Assembly: GCF_042675965.1 (NCBI RefSeq)
Contig: NZ_JBHTKJ010000052.1
Coordinates: 1 to 21,730 of the forward strand
Source: Virgibacillus_R byunsanensis
Lineage (GTDB): Bacteria; Bacillota; Bacilli; Bacillales; Amphibacillaceae
DNA length: 21,730 bases
Direction of reading: 5' to 3'
The translations under genes and the position numbers were made by a program. The notes under the pieces are model-generated. The model was not told where the DNA came from and ran no database searches. It saw only the letters and a list, made by a program, of their open reading frames with translations. Positions 16,170-21,730 of the stretch are shown one piece after another. Position 1 is the first letter of the stretch, and each line of letters starts with the position of its first letter.

Positions 16170-16829
16170 ATGAGAAAGATAATAATTGTTTTTATAATGG
16201 TAAGTAGTGTTTTATTTACTTTATTTGTGCCAAGTTTGACAGTAACTGCTGAAGAAAAACAAAAAATATCAATTAACACTTTATCTGAAGAGGTTTTATT
16301 TCATGTAGATAACATGAAACCAGGAGACTGGGCACCAAGAACTGTTGATGTACAAAATAATGGTGAAATGGAATTTGAGTATCATATATCTATAGAGAAT
16401 AGCGGATCAGAGAAATTGTTCAATGAATTAATGTTAGAAGTTAGTGATGACAACAAGGAGCTATATAACGGAAAACTTGCGGAATATGAAAAAATCCCAG
16501 CTAGGAAGTTAGCTCCATCGAGTGAAGAAGAGCTAAGTCTTACAGTTCGATTTCCAGATCACTTAGGAAATGCGTTTCAAGGCTTAGATGCAACATTTAA
16601 CTTTTCTTTCAATGCAAAGGGATCAGAGGAAATAGAGGAAGCATCATCTAATGATGAACTAAGTGACGACGGAATGGTTGGTAGTAATAAAGATGGAGCA
16701 GTACTTCCAAATACGGCAACTAATACATTTAATTTCCTATTAATAGGTTTTATTCTTTTTGCAATCAGTATGGCACTAATCACCATCAAACAAAGGAAAA
16801 CTAAAACTTTAGATAGACAGCAAGTTTAA
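16170..16829 (+). CDS. TasA-fold surface protein with LPNTA sorting signal
   Basis: A 219-residue exported protein. ATG 16170 is preferred because GAGG lies 9 bases upstream; ATG 16164 and TTG 16155 are too close. A Sec signal peptide (1-27, TVTA then EEK) is of the ordinary type, not the SipW type. Residues 35-150 resemble the TasA fold: MKPGDWAPRTVDVQNNGEME parallels KPGDWMNRSFKLENGG of the fibre protein, and GNAFQGLDATFNFSF parallels NQFQGDSVKLEWTF. An acidic linker leads to LPNTA (179-183), a membrane segment and a KQRKTK tail, a complete sortase sorting signal. LPNTA is the class D sortase variant, and such a sortase is encoded at 12457. I infer a wall-anchored fibre base or cap. Confidence 0.82.
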   Translation: MRKIIIVFIMVSSVLFTLFVPSLTVTAEEKQKISINTLSEEVLFHVDNMKPGDWAPRTVDVQNNGEMEFEYHISIENSGSEKLFNELMLEVSDDNKELYNGKLAEYEKIPARKLAPSSEEELSLTVRFPDHLGNAFQGLDATFNFSFNAKGSEEIEEASSNDELSDDGMVGSNKDGAVLPNTATNTFNFLLIGFILFAISMALITIKQRKTKTLDRQQV

Positions 16830-16909
16830 CAAGAAAGAGAAAGTTTATAATGAAATGTTTGAATTTTTACAAAACTAGTTGCGAAATGACAAAACAAGAC
16901 ATCCAAAAT

Positions 16910-16938
16910 TTGCTTATTTTCCAGTATAATAGTCTTAT
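16910..16938 (+). promoter_or_regulatory. Promoter region of the riboswitch-sinI transcript (candidate)
   Basis: TATAAT (16925-16930) lies about 33 bases upstream of the aptamer. No good -35 is at 17 bases. TTGCTT (16910-16915) would instead pair with TCTTAT (16933-16938). A partial match to the Spo0A box on the reverse strand, AATGACAAA (16885-16893, 7 of 9), lies upstream and may point to an activated promoter. All of this is inference. Confidence 0.4.
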
Positions 16939-16950
16939 GAAATAATCATA

Positions 16951-17042
16951 TTTTCTTAGAAAAAGGCATACCTATTGAAAAGTAGGGGCGCAAAGTCACA
17001 GGTCTAAAGCTTCATAGCAATGATGGCTGGATTTCCTGGAAA
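16951..17042 (+). promoter_or_regulatory. Cyclic di-GMP-I (GEMM-I) riboswitch
   Basis: The aptamer core reads GGCATACC, then a stem CTATT/AGTAG closed by a GAAA tetraloop, then GGGGCGCAAAGTC (consensus GGGACGCAAAGCC). ACAGGTCTAAAG follows (consensus CGGGTCTAAAG), then ATGATGGCTGGATTTCC (consensus ATGATGGCCGGGTTGCC). CAGG at 16999-17002 pairs with CCTG at 17035-17038, and TTTTC (16951-16955) can pair with GGAAA (17038-17042) as the closing helix. The tetraloop and its receptor side are both in place. Only about 8 bases separate the aptamer from GGGGGA, the ribosome binding site of the sinI-like gene. No terminator lies between, so control is most likely at translation. TTTCC (17032-17036) could pair with GGGGA of that site when ligand is absent. 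Confidence 0.85.
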
Positions 17043-17063
17043 CTAAATGGGGGACGAGAAAGT

Positions 17064-17192
17064 ATGGAGAAAACGGTATATCATGTTGGGCTTGATTACG
17101 AGTGGATTAAATTGGTAAAAGAAGCGAAGACAATAGGATTAAGTGTAGAGGAAGTCCACCTATTTTTAACAGGTACAGAGAAAAGTGAATAA
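17064..17192 (+). CDS. sinI: SinI-like antirepressor, 42 aa
   Basis: A 42-residue protein starting at ATG, 9 bases after GGGGGA. Residues 10-35 (LDYEWIKLVKEAKTIGLSVE, then EVHLFL) match the SinR-binding helix-turn-helix hook of SinI (in B. subtilis LDQEWVELMVEAKEANISPE). SinI pairs with SinR through this region and breaks up the SinR repressor. The adjacent downstream gene is sinR, as in B. subtilis. It lacks the C-terminal tail of B. subtilis SinI (57 aa). The short transcript leader carries a c-di-GMP riboswitch, so production of the antirepressor is probably under direct second-messenger control. Confidence 0.87.
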   Translation: MEKTVYHVGLDYEWIKLVKEAKTIGLSVEEVHLFLTGTEKSE

Positions 17193-17211
17193 ATTTTTAG
17201 GTTTTTTATGT

Positions 17212-17248
17212 GCTCTATATAGAACCACACACCATTTTGTGATATAAT
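17212..17248 (+). promoter_or_regulatory. sinR promoter with SinR-like palindrome
   Basis: A -10 TATAAT (17243-17248) lies 28 bases before the gene start. The 17-base position upstream is occupied by GCTCTATATAGAAC (17212-17225), one base away from a perfect GTTCT/AGAAC palindrome. A SinR dimer bound there would cover the -35 region. Autoregulation is inferred. Confidence 0.45.
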
Positions 17249-17276
17249 TCGCATTAAATAGAGAGGGTGTGTGGAC

Positions 17277-17606
17277 TTGATCGGTGAAAAAATAAAACAA
17301 TTACGACAAGATAAAAAGATGTCAATCTCTGAATTGGCAGAAAAAGCTGGTGTAGCAAAATCATATCTAAGTTCTATTGAACGAAATCTTCAAACCAATC
17401 CATCGATCCAGTTTATCGAAAAAATTAGTAAAGTACTAAATGTTTCCGTAAACGAACTGATTCGAGAAGATAAATTGATGGAAATTGAAGAACTAGATAA
17501 TGAGTGGTTGAAAATTGTACAAGAAGCAATGAATTCAGGGGTAACAAAGGAACAGTTTAAAGAATATCTCGAATTCAATAAATGGCGTAGTAAACAAGAT
17601 AACTAA
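17277..17606 (+). CDS. sinR: SinR master regulator of biofilm genes
   Basis: A 109-residue repressor. TTG 17277 is chosen because it gives the family start MIGEKIKQLR and lies 9 bases after GAGAGGG; GTG 17271 is too close. Residues 1-62 are the Xre-type DNA-binding domain. The stretch AEKAGVAKSYLSSIERNLQT, then NPSIQF, is nearly identical to B. subtilis SinR, so the same GTTCTYT operator is expected. The C-terminal SinI/SlrR-interaction region is LDNEWLKIVQEAMNSGVTKE, then QFKEYLEFNKWR. In B. subtilis SinR represses eps and tapA-sipW-tasA. Here the matrix genes are next door and carry fitting motifs. Confidence 0.93.
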   Translation: MIGEKIKQLRQDKKMSISELAEKAGVAKSYLSSIERNLQTNPSIQFIEKISKVLNVSVNELIREDKLMEIEELDNEWLKIVQEAMNSGVTKEQFKEYLEFNKWRSKQDN

Positions 17607-17617
17607 GCATGATCTAG

Positions 17618-17647
17618 ACCGTTAAGCTAAATGCTAGCGGTTTTTTT
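17618..17647 (+). terminator. Terminator of sinR
   Basis: Stem CCGTTAAGC / GCTAGCGG with one bulge and a GT pair, followed by seven T residues. Confidence 0.8.
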
Positions 17648-17698
17648 GTTTTTCTAATTTAATGTAACCTTTACCGATACATAAAGGGAGGGCACCGA

Positions 17699-17884
17699 AC
17701 GAAAAAGGGCGATTATCTATTTACAGAAGATGTTTGCATAACCAGAAATAACTACTGTTATGAATCTAACAGAAAGCTAAGTATTAGTTTTACGAATGGT
17801 AATATGGACGTTAAATGCCCCGATGCTTTTAATGTAAATTGTATCCTAGGCTTCATTCCTAATGAATTAATCATTGTTAATTAA
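17699..17884 (+). CDS. Small ORF, 61 aa, no standard start codon
   Basis: AAGGGAGGG lies 6 bases before ACG AAA AAG, and the frame then stays open for 61 codons (KKGDYLFTEDVCITRNNYCY ... NELIIVN). No ATG, GTG or TTG occurs between the previous in-frame stop (17660) and the middle of the frame. ACG could be a mutated ATG, making this a start-loss pseudogene, or a rare start. The product would have four cysteines and I do not recognise it. Bases 17749-17783 match 19348-19382 in the sigma factor gene at 32 of 35 positions, but in a different reading frame. Confidence 0.35.
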   Translation, partial: TKKGDYLFTEDVCITRNNYCYESNRKLSISFTNGNMDVKCPDAFNVNCILGFIPNELIIVN

Positions 17885-17911
17885 TTGTTTTTTCTTTCAT
17901 AATGCTTTAAA

Positions 17912-18025
17912 TTATTCTTCTCTATTATCGGATTTATCAGCATTTGGGTTATGAGTTATGTTAATCTGTTCAAATGTTTGTGTGAATCGTTCTTGCTCTT
18001 TCTTCTCCTGCTCTTTATCTGCCAT
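17912..18025 (-). CDS. Small hydrophilic protein, 37 aa
   Basis: ATG at 18025 (minus strand) follows AAAAAGGAGTTG at good spacing and encodes 37 residues, very rich in Glu, Lys and Gln (MADKEQEKKEQERFTQTFEQ). A well-formed promoter lies upstream. Small acidic/basic proteins of this style occur in bacilli, some of them spore-associated, but I cannot name this one. The codons, binding site and promoter together make a real gene likely. Confidence 0.6.
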   Translation of the reverse strand: MADKEQEKKEQERFTQTFEQINITHNPNADKSDNREE

Positions 18026-18048
18026 AATATTCAACTCCTTTTTAGTTT

Positions 18049-18077
18049 AATATATTCTAACTTCGATCAGTTTACAA
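18049..18077 (-). promoter_or_regulatory. Promoter of the 37-aa gene
   Basis: On the minus strand, -35 TTGTAA (18077-18072) and -10 TATATT (18054-18049) are 17 bases apart, 24 bases before the ATG. Confidence 0.55.
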
Positions 18078-18317
18078 TCTTAGCAAACATCTTAATATGG
18101 AATGTATAATATTATAATATGTATTTCCTTCATTCTTGTCCACTTGCGCATGTTTAAAGATTGGATGGTTTTCTATTGTCATCTGCGTGGAATACACTGT
18201 TTTCTTTGTACTTTATTAAACCTGGAGTCTGTAGATAATTTATTGACTGTGTAAGCAGCGTCCAGCTCCAGCACAAGATCATTTCATAAATTTAGCTACT
18301 CTTTAAACATCATAGTT

Positions 18318-18827
18318 GATGTAACCTGCGACGTAACTTTAGGCTTATTTCTAAGAACGAGTGCTATTGTCGCCGTCTGGGATCGCTACGGGCGGATGCT
18401 TTCCGCGGGCACGGCTTCAGCCTCCGATGCGGAAAACCACCGCTTCGGTGTCTTCAGACACGTGCTGTTCCCGCAGGAGTCACCGCCCTCCGCTCACCCT
18501 GACTGGTAAGGGGTTCTATTAATACTAATACAATCCCACGACAGTAACAGAAATAACAGCGGAGGAAATACACGTAGACTCCTTGAAAATACAAACCGAT
18601 TTTCTGCGTGCGATGTCTAGCTATGTAGCTTTCCTTATGTGGGAGCAGAGGCCTAGTTGAGACCCGCAGAGCGTTAGCTCGAGGAGGCTCATCAGCCTCC
18701 CACGGGTAGAAGACACTGCGCAGTGAAACGAAGCAGATGTCGCACTTGTACCCGGATGGGTGAAAGCGAAGTGTATTTCCGTAGCGGTAGGTTAACCGTC
18801 ACATCAAGTTACGTCGCAGTTTACATC
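18318..18827. repeat. 510-bp GC-rich palindromic element with 22-bp inverted ends
   Basis: GATGTAACCTGCGACGTAAC (18318 on, 22 bp in all) is repeated inverted at 18806-18827 with a single mismatch. The interior is clearly richer in GC than its surroundings and has no ORF. It contains two large hairpin units. One (18390-18488) has GGGCGG/CCGCCC and GGGCACG/CGTGC arms. The other (18560-18795) has GGAAATACAC/GTGTATTTCC and GTGGGAG/CTCCCAC arms. Phrases such as GATGCTTTCCGCGGGCACGG and GGAGTCTACGTGTATTTCC (minus strand) are ones I remember from intergenic repeats of Bacillaceae. It could be a non-autonomous mobile element or a nest of repeats. Confidence 0.6.
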
Positions 18828-18881
18828 TATTGTGGCAAAAAAACTATCTTTGAGAAAACAGCCTTAAAAATTAAAATTTAT

Positions 18882-18908
18882 TGTAACAATTAATGTGTTG
18901 TTTCGTTT
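18882..18908 (+). promoter_or_regulatory. ECF-type promoter before the sigma factor gene (candidate)
   Basis: TGTAAC (18882-18887) and CGTTT (18904-18908) are separated by 16 bases, the layout of ECF sigma promoters in bacilli. It lies about 20 bases before the gene, consistent with self-activation. Confidence 0.45.
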
Positions 18909-18926
18909 CTATATATATAAAGGGAG

Positions 18927-19463
18927 GTGGAAGCTGTTTCTAAAAAGTACATATTTTCGAAGTTGTTTGAGCAGTATCAGCTTCCACTTTATCGATATTT
19001 GCTTCAAATGAGCAGGAATGAACAAATAGCAGAGGAGCTTTTACAGGAGACGTTTTACCGTGCGATGGTTTCATTGCAGGTCAAAGATATGATTCAGGCG
19101 AGAGCATGGCTTTTTAAGGTGGCTCGTAATCTATTTATTGACTGGACAAGGAAATCCAAATCGGAACAGCAGATGATCGAACAGATCCAAATAAAACATG
19201 AATCGATCAGTAACTTAGGTAATCCTGAACTACAATTCGAGAAAAAAACGCGGCAACAGGAGCTTGAAGCAGTAATGAAGCAACTTCCCGAACGAATGAG
19301 GACTATCATCTATTTGCGGGAAATTCAAGGGTTTACATATAAAGAATTAACTACTGCTATGAATCTAACAGAAAGCCAGGTAAAGGTAACACTGCACCGT
19401 GCTCGTGAGAAATTTCGATATTATGATCAACAGAAAAAAGGTGGTTATGAGTATGAAGAATGA
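18927..19463 (+). CDS. ECF-type RNA polymerase sigma factor
   Basis: About 178 residues. Region 2 spans about 10-80 (FEQYQLPLYRYLLQ, IAEELLQETFYRAM, ARAWLFKVARNLFIDWTRK), and region 4 spans about 118-168 (LPERMRTIIYLREIQGFTYK, LTESQVKVTLHRAREKFR). The length and missing region 3 fit the extracytoplasmic-function group. The start is uncertain: GTG 18927 overlaps the AGGGAGG binding site, and the next usable codon, TTG 18963, would cut only the first 12 residues. The following gene overlaps by 11 bases and encodes its probable membrane regulator. The inducing stress is unknown. Confidence 0.88.
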   Translation: MEAVSKKYIFSKLFEQYQLPLYRYLLQMSRNEQIAEELLQETFYRAMVSLQVKDMIQARAWLFKVARNLFIDWTRKSKSEQQMIEQIQIKHESISNLGNPELQFEKKTRQQELEAVMKQLPERMRTIIYLREIQGFTYKELTTAMNLTESQVKVTLHRAREKFRYYDQQKKGGYEYEE

Positions 19464-20502
19464 TGACGTTCTAACAGAGTGGGATGAAAAAAATGAAGAA
19501 CAAGTGGATAAAAAAAGTGCGAAAAAGTTAGTTTGGCGTACACGGCTTTCCATTAGTTTGACTGTTTTACGAACGCTTTTTATTATCGGATTTCTTTATT
19601 TACTTTATATAATACCAGTAAGTGTTTATTACGATATGTCAGGTAAAGAAGCCGAATTTAATCGCCTGGTTTCAACGTTAGTAGAGACACATCACCCAGG
19701 TTTATTTGTGGAAAAGTTTGGGCTGGAAAATGAAGCGGAAATCAGTCCGCTTCTAACAGAGAGCACCAGTTTAACCCTATATCGTAATGTTGGGGATTGG
19801 GAAGTAGTGATTGGCGAAGTAACTGCAAACAAAAGACTGTTTGGTAAAGTAAATTATACATTCCATTTTGATGATAAATATTTATACGATAATAATTACA
19901 CGTTTTCTTACGCAGTAGCACCTGATTTATTGGGGGAGAGCTTTATACATGATGAATCTGAACCAGACAGTTCGGTAAAGAGTCAACTCGAAAAGATAGA
20001 AGACGGATTTGTTGCTCAAGCACACTTTTCCACTAAAGAAAGCATGGATCCAGAAGAATTAAGAGAAATGCTTGCTGACTATGACGTTAAGATCTATCAA
20101 ATGCCTGTTTTTGGAGGCGAAACTACTGCGGTTGATGTAGGTAAGGGAAAAGCTGGACAGTTCACGTTTGTTCCTTCACTAATGTTAAGCCCCTTTACAG
20201 AATATAATGATAAGAATGGACCAAGAGCATCGTATGAATCTTTAACATCGGAAAGTGCGCTAAATGACGCAGTTGATCAATTTTACAAAGACATAGATTG
20301 GTTAATTGAACACGGTAACTACAGTGGGCGTGATATCGACGAAAAACGGCTAGAGTACCTGAAAGGGGAAGGTATTCAAGTATATGGTGCAATGGTAACA
20401 GGACCAATCCGCGAAATTGAACGTCTTCAGGAAGAAGAATTGTTTCACCAGTTTTATATAGGCGGAATTGAAGTATGGAACTGGAATGAAAATAAACAGT
20501 AA
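19453..20502 (+). CDS. Membrane-bound sigma factor regulator (anti-sigma)
   Basis: A 349-residue single-pass protein. ATG 19453 lies 8 bases after AAGGTGG; ATG 19447 is too close. The acidic cytoplasmic N-terminus (1-28) and one membrane segment (about 33-57) belong to a Sigma_reg_N-type domain. The extracytoplasmic part has a Sigma_reg_C-type domain, about 170-330 (VAQAHFSTKESMDPEELREM, then YGAMVTGPIREIERL). Proteins of this pair of domains sit next to ECF sigma genes and hold the sigma factor at the membrane. Overlap with the sigma gene indicates coupled translation. The sensed signal is unknown. Confidence 0.82.
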   Translation: MKNDDVLTEWDEKNEEQVDKKSAKKLVWRTRLSISLTVLRTLFIIGFLYLLYIIPVSVYYDMSGKEAEFNRLVSTLVETHHPGLFVEKFGLENEAEISPLLTESTSLTLYRNVGDWEVVIGEVTANKRLFGKVNYTFHFDDKYLYDNNYTFSYAVAPDLLGESFIHDESEPDSSVKSQLEKIEDGFVAQAHFSTKESMDPEELREMLADYDVKIYQMPVFGGETTAVDVGKGKAGQFTFVPSLMLSPFTEYNDKNGPRASYESLTSESALNDAVDQFYKDIDWLIEHGNYSGRDIDEKRLEYLKGEGIQVYGAMVTGPIREIERLQEEELFHQFYIGGIEVWNWNENKQ

Positions 20503-20574
20503 AAATAATGATATTATTTATACGAAGAAAATATTATAATAGGTAAACAAGCCTATTATGAAAGTGGAGAAAAT

Positions 20575-21072
20575 ATGCGAAAATTTAACTATTGGCTTCT
20601 GCCATTAACGTGGATGGGGGTTATTTTCTACTCCTCTGGACAGCCCTATGAAGAACAGGATATTAAACCTATGTTAGCGGATGCAATCGACTTATCTTTT
20701 TTGGTTCCGCTTGTTGATTGGGTTTCTTTTTCTTATCATAAATCCGAGGTTAGTGTGAATGCGCTTGGCATTAATGGATTTATCGAGTTTTTTGTCCGAA
20801 AAGGTGCGCACGTTTTAGTCTTTTCCATTCTGATGTGTCTGTTTTTTATAGCGTTAAGAAAATCAACTGACGTCCAGTTTAACGTAAATATCATTATATC
20901 TTTTTTCTTAACAGTTGCATATGCTGGATTAGATGAATTTCACCAAGGCTTAACACCAAACAGAACACCTTATGTTGGTGATGTACTATTAGACAGCTTT
21001 GGTGCGGGGATTGCTGTATGCTTAATTGTTCTTTTATATTGGAAAAAATCCAGAGCAATGGACAAAAACTAA
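20575..21072 (+). CDS. VanZ-family membrane protein
   Basis: A 165-residue protein with GTGGAGAA before its ATG. Four hydrophobic segments are at about residues 5-20, 72-95, 103-120 and 137-153. VanZ landmarks are FYSSGQP near the start, FVRKGAHVLVFSILMCLFF in the middle and LDEFHQGLTPNRTPYVGDVL then DSFGAGI near the end. VanZ gives low-level teicoplanin resistance in enterococci, but most chromosomal family members have no assigned role. It is separated from the sigma operon by about 70 bases. Confidence 0.85.
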   Translation: MRKFNYWLLPLTWMGVIFYSSGQPYEEQDIKPMLADAIDLSFLVPLVDWVSFSYHKSEVSVNALGINGFIEFFVRKGAHVLVFSILMCLFFIALRKSTDVQFNVNIIISFFLTVAYAGLDEFHQGLTPNRTPYVGDVLLDSFGAGIAVCLIVLLYWKKSRAMDKN

Positions 21073-21190
21073 AATTAGCTATCGAATGATATGAAAAATG
21101 GCAAATTTACAAATAAGACAATATCGACACCATTTCACTAGAATGTGTGGTATGGTATGGGTAATTTGTATTATTATTTTAGAAAACTGG

Positions 21191-21268
21191 GCTTATCATC
21201 AAGCCTTAATGGTGAAAGCCTTAGTTGCACTTATGTAGATAAGAAAGTTTTTTACTTTCTTATCTACC
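21191..21268 (-). repeat. Hairpin repeat, copy D
   Basis: On the minus strand it reads as the other copies: a perfect 14-bp hairpin (GTAGATAAGAAAGT / ACTTTCTTATCTAC), then ATAAGTGCAACTAAGGC and ACCATTAAGGCTTG. It lies in the leader of the following 57-aa ORF. Confidence 0.75.
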
Positions 21269-21286
21269 AAAAAAGGCGGGTATGGA

Positions 21287-21460
21287 ATGGTTGAACAAGA
21301 GATATATAAGAACATGTTAAAAAAGGTGATTGACGAAACAGAAAGTTTTAAAATTCAATCATCAGAAGAGTTAATTCAAGCGCTAATTAATGAGATAACA
21401 GACAGTTCTTCCAAAACTAGAAAGAATAGAAGTTTCCAAACAAAATCTATTGTAGAATAA
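21287..21460 (+). CDS. Small hypothetical protein, 57 aa
   Basis: ATG 21287 lies 6 bases after AAAAGGCGGG and opens 57 codons (MVEQEIYKNMLKKVIDETES, FKIQSSEELIQALINEI). The protein is soluble and helical with a basic, Ser-rich tail. A terminator follows 15 bases after the stop, which supports a real gene. I do not recognise a family. Confidence 0.6.
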   Translation: MVEQEIYKNMLKKVIDETESFKIQSSEELIQALINEITDSSSKTRKNRSFQTKSIVE

Positions 21461-21474
21461 GCAGTATACTAGGT

Positions 21475-21508
21475 AACTACATTTCAAGAAAAGGGAATGT
21501 AGTTTTTT
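21475..21508 (+). terminator. Terminator of the 57-aa gene
   Basis: Stem AACTACATT / AATGTAGTT with a 12-base loop and a T run. Confidence 0.8.
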
Positions 21509-21540
21509 ATTGTTTAGCGTACTATAAAATTTTGAGCCAT

Positions 21541-21662
21541 TGGATCCAGCTCCGATGTACAGGACAAGGAAGACTTCGACAGCGAAAAATTGCACGCAGA
21601 AAAAGTGTTTTTCTTTTTCAAGGATGTGGTGAACTTAGCTGTAAGGGCACTTGCGCTTTTGT
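21541..21662. repeat. Bacillaceae intergenic repeat
   Basis: GATCCAGCTCC, GACTTCGACAGCG, TTGCACGCAGAAAAAGTG and GGGCACTTGCGCTTTTGTT occur in the order I remember from a dispersed repeat of this family. A fragment, GTCCAGCTCCAGC, also occurs near 18258. After it, 21666-21690 holds AGATAAGAAAGTATA, a partial copy of the hairpin repeat. No gene is seen in the last 220 bases. Confidence 0.5.
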
Positions 21663-21730
21663 TAAAAGATAAGAAAGTATATAATTTTACCCCTACAATG
21701 GTGTCTTTCACTGTGGTATTTTAAATGTAT

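Overview
The window looks like a chromosomal segment of a low-GC, spore-former-type Firmicute of the family Bacillaceae, probably near Oceanobacillus, Virgibacillus or Lentibacillus. This rests on AT-rich DNA with strong AGGAGG-type ribosome binding sites, frequent TTG/GTG starts, a SinI/SinR pair, a TapA/SipW/TasA locus, a YwrD/YwrB/YwrA gene set and GC-rich intergenic repeats of a kind I recall from this group. The placement is an inference; no rRNA or tRNA gene is present.

Layout. 1-665 holds a decayed IS200/IS605 end with the N-terminus of a Y1 transposase. 666-2907 holds a two-lobed P-loop ATPase-like protein with a dead first lobe, an IDEAL-domain protein and an Lrp/AsnC regulator. 3258-3874 is wreckage of an oligopeptide ABC transporter (oppD end plus an internally deleted oppF). 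3983-6736 is an operon of a YwrD-type gamma-glutamyltransferase and two half-size chromate transporters. 6892-9024 carries two zinc-ribbon proteins separated by tandem repeats. 9221-13068 (minus strand) encodes a PBP3-like lipoprotein transpeptidase, an LCP wall-polymer ligase and a class D sortase.

The most coherent block is 12457-17606, a biofilm-matrix locus. A class D sortase is divergent from two TasA/camelysin-like fibre subunits, followed by TapA, the SipW-type signal peptidase and a TasA-fold protein ending in an LPNTA sorting signal. Downstream lie a c-di-GMP-I riboswitch, a short sinI-like gene and sinR. SinR-like operator motifs occur at the tasA-like promoter and at sinR. The inferred circuit is: c-di-GMP senses through the riboswitch, sets SinI level, SinI antagonises SinR, and SinR controls the fibre genes. 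SipW would process the fibre subunits, and the sortase would anchor an LPNTA-tagged fibre relative to the wall.

17607-18926 is mostly non-coding. It has one small ORF lacking a normal start codon, one 37-aa minus-strand ORF, and a 510-bp GC-rich, hairpin-rich element bounded by 22-bp inverted repeats. 18927-21072 holds an ECF-type sigma factor, its membrane regulator and a VanZ-family protein. The end carries a 57-aa ORF and further intergenic repeats. At least five copies or fragments of a hairpin repeat whose stems change in a compensated way are scattered through the window.
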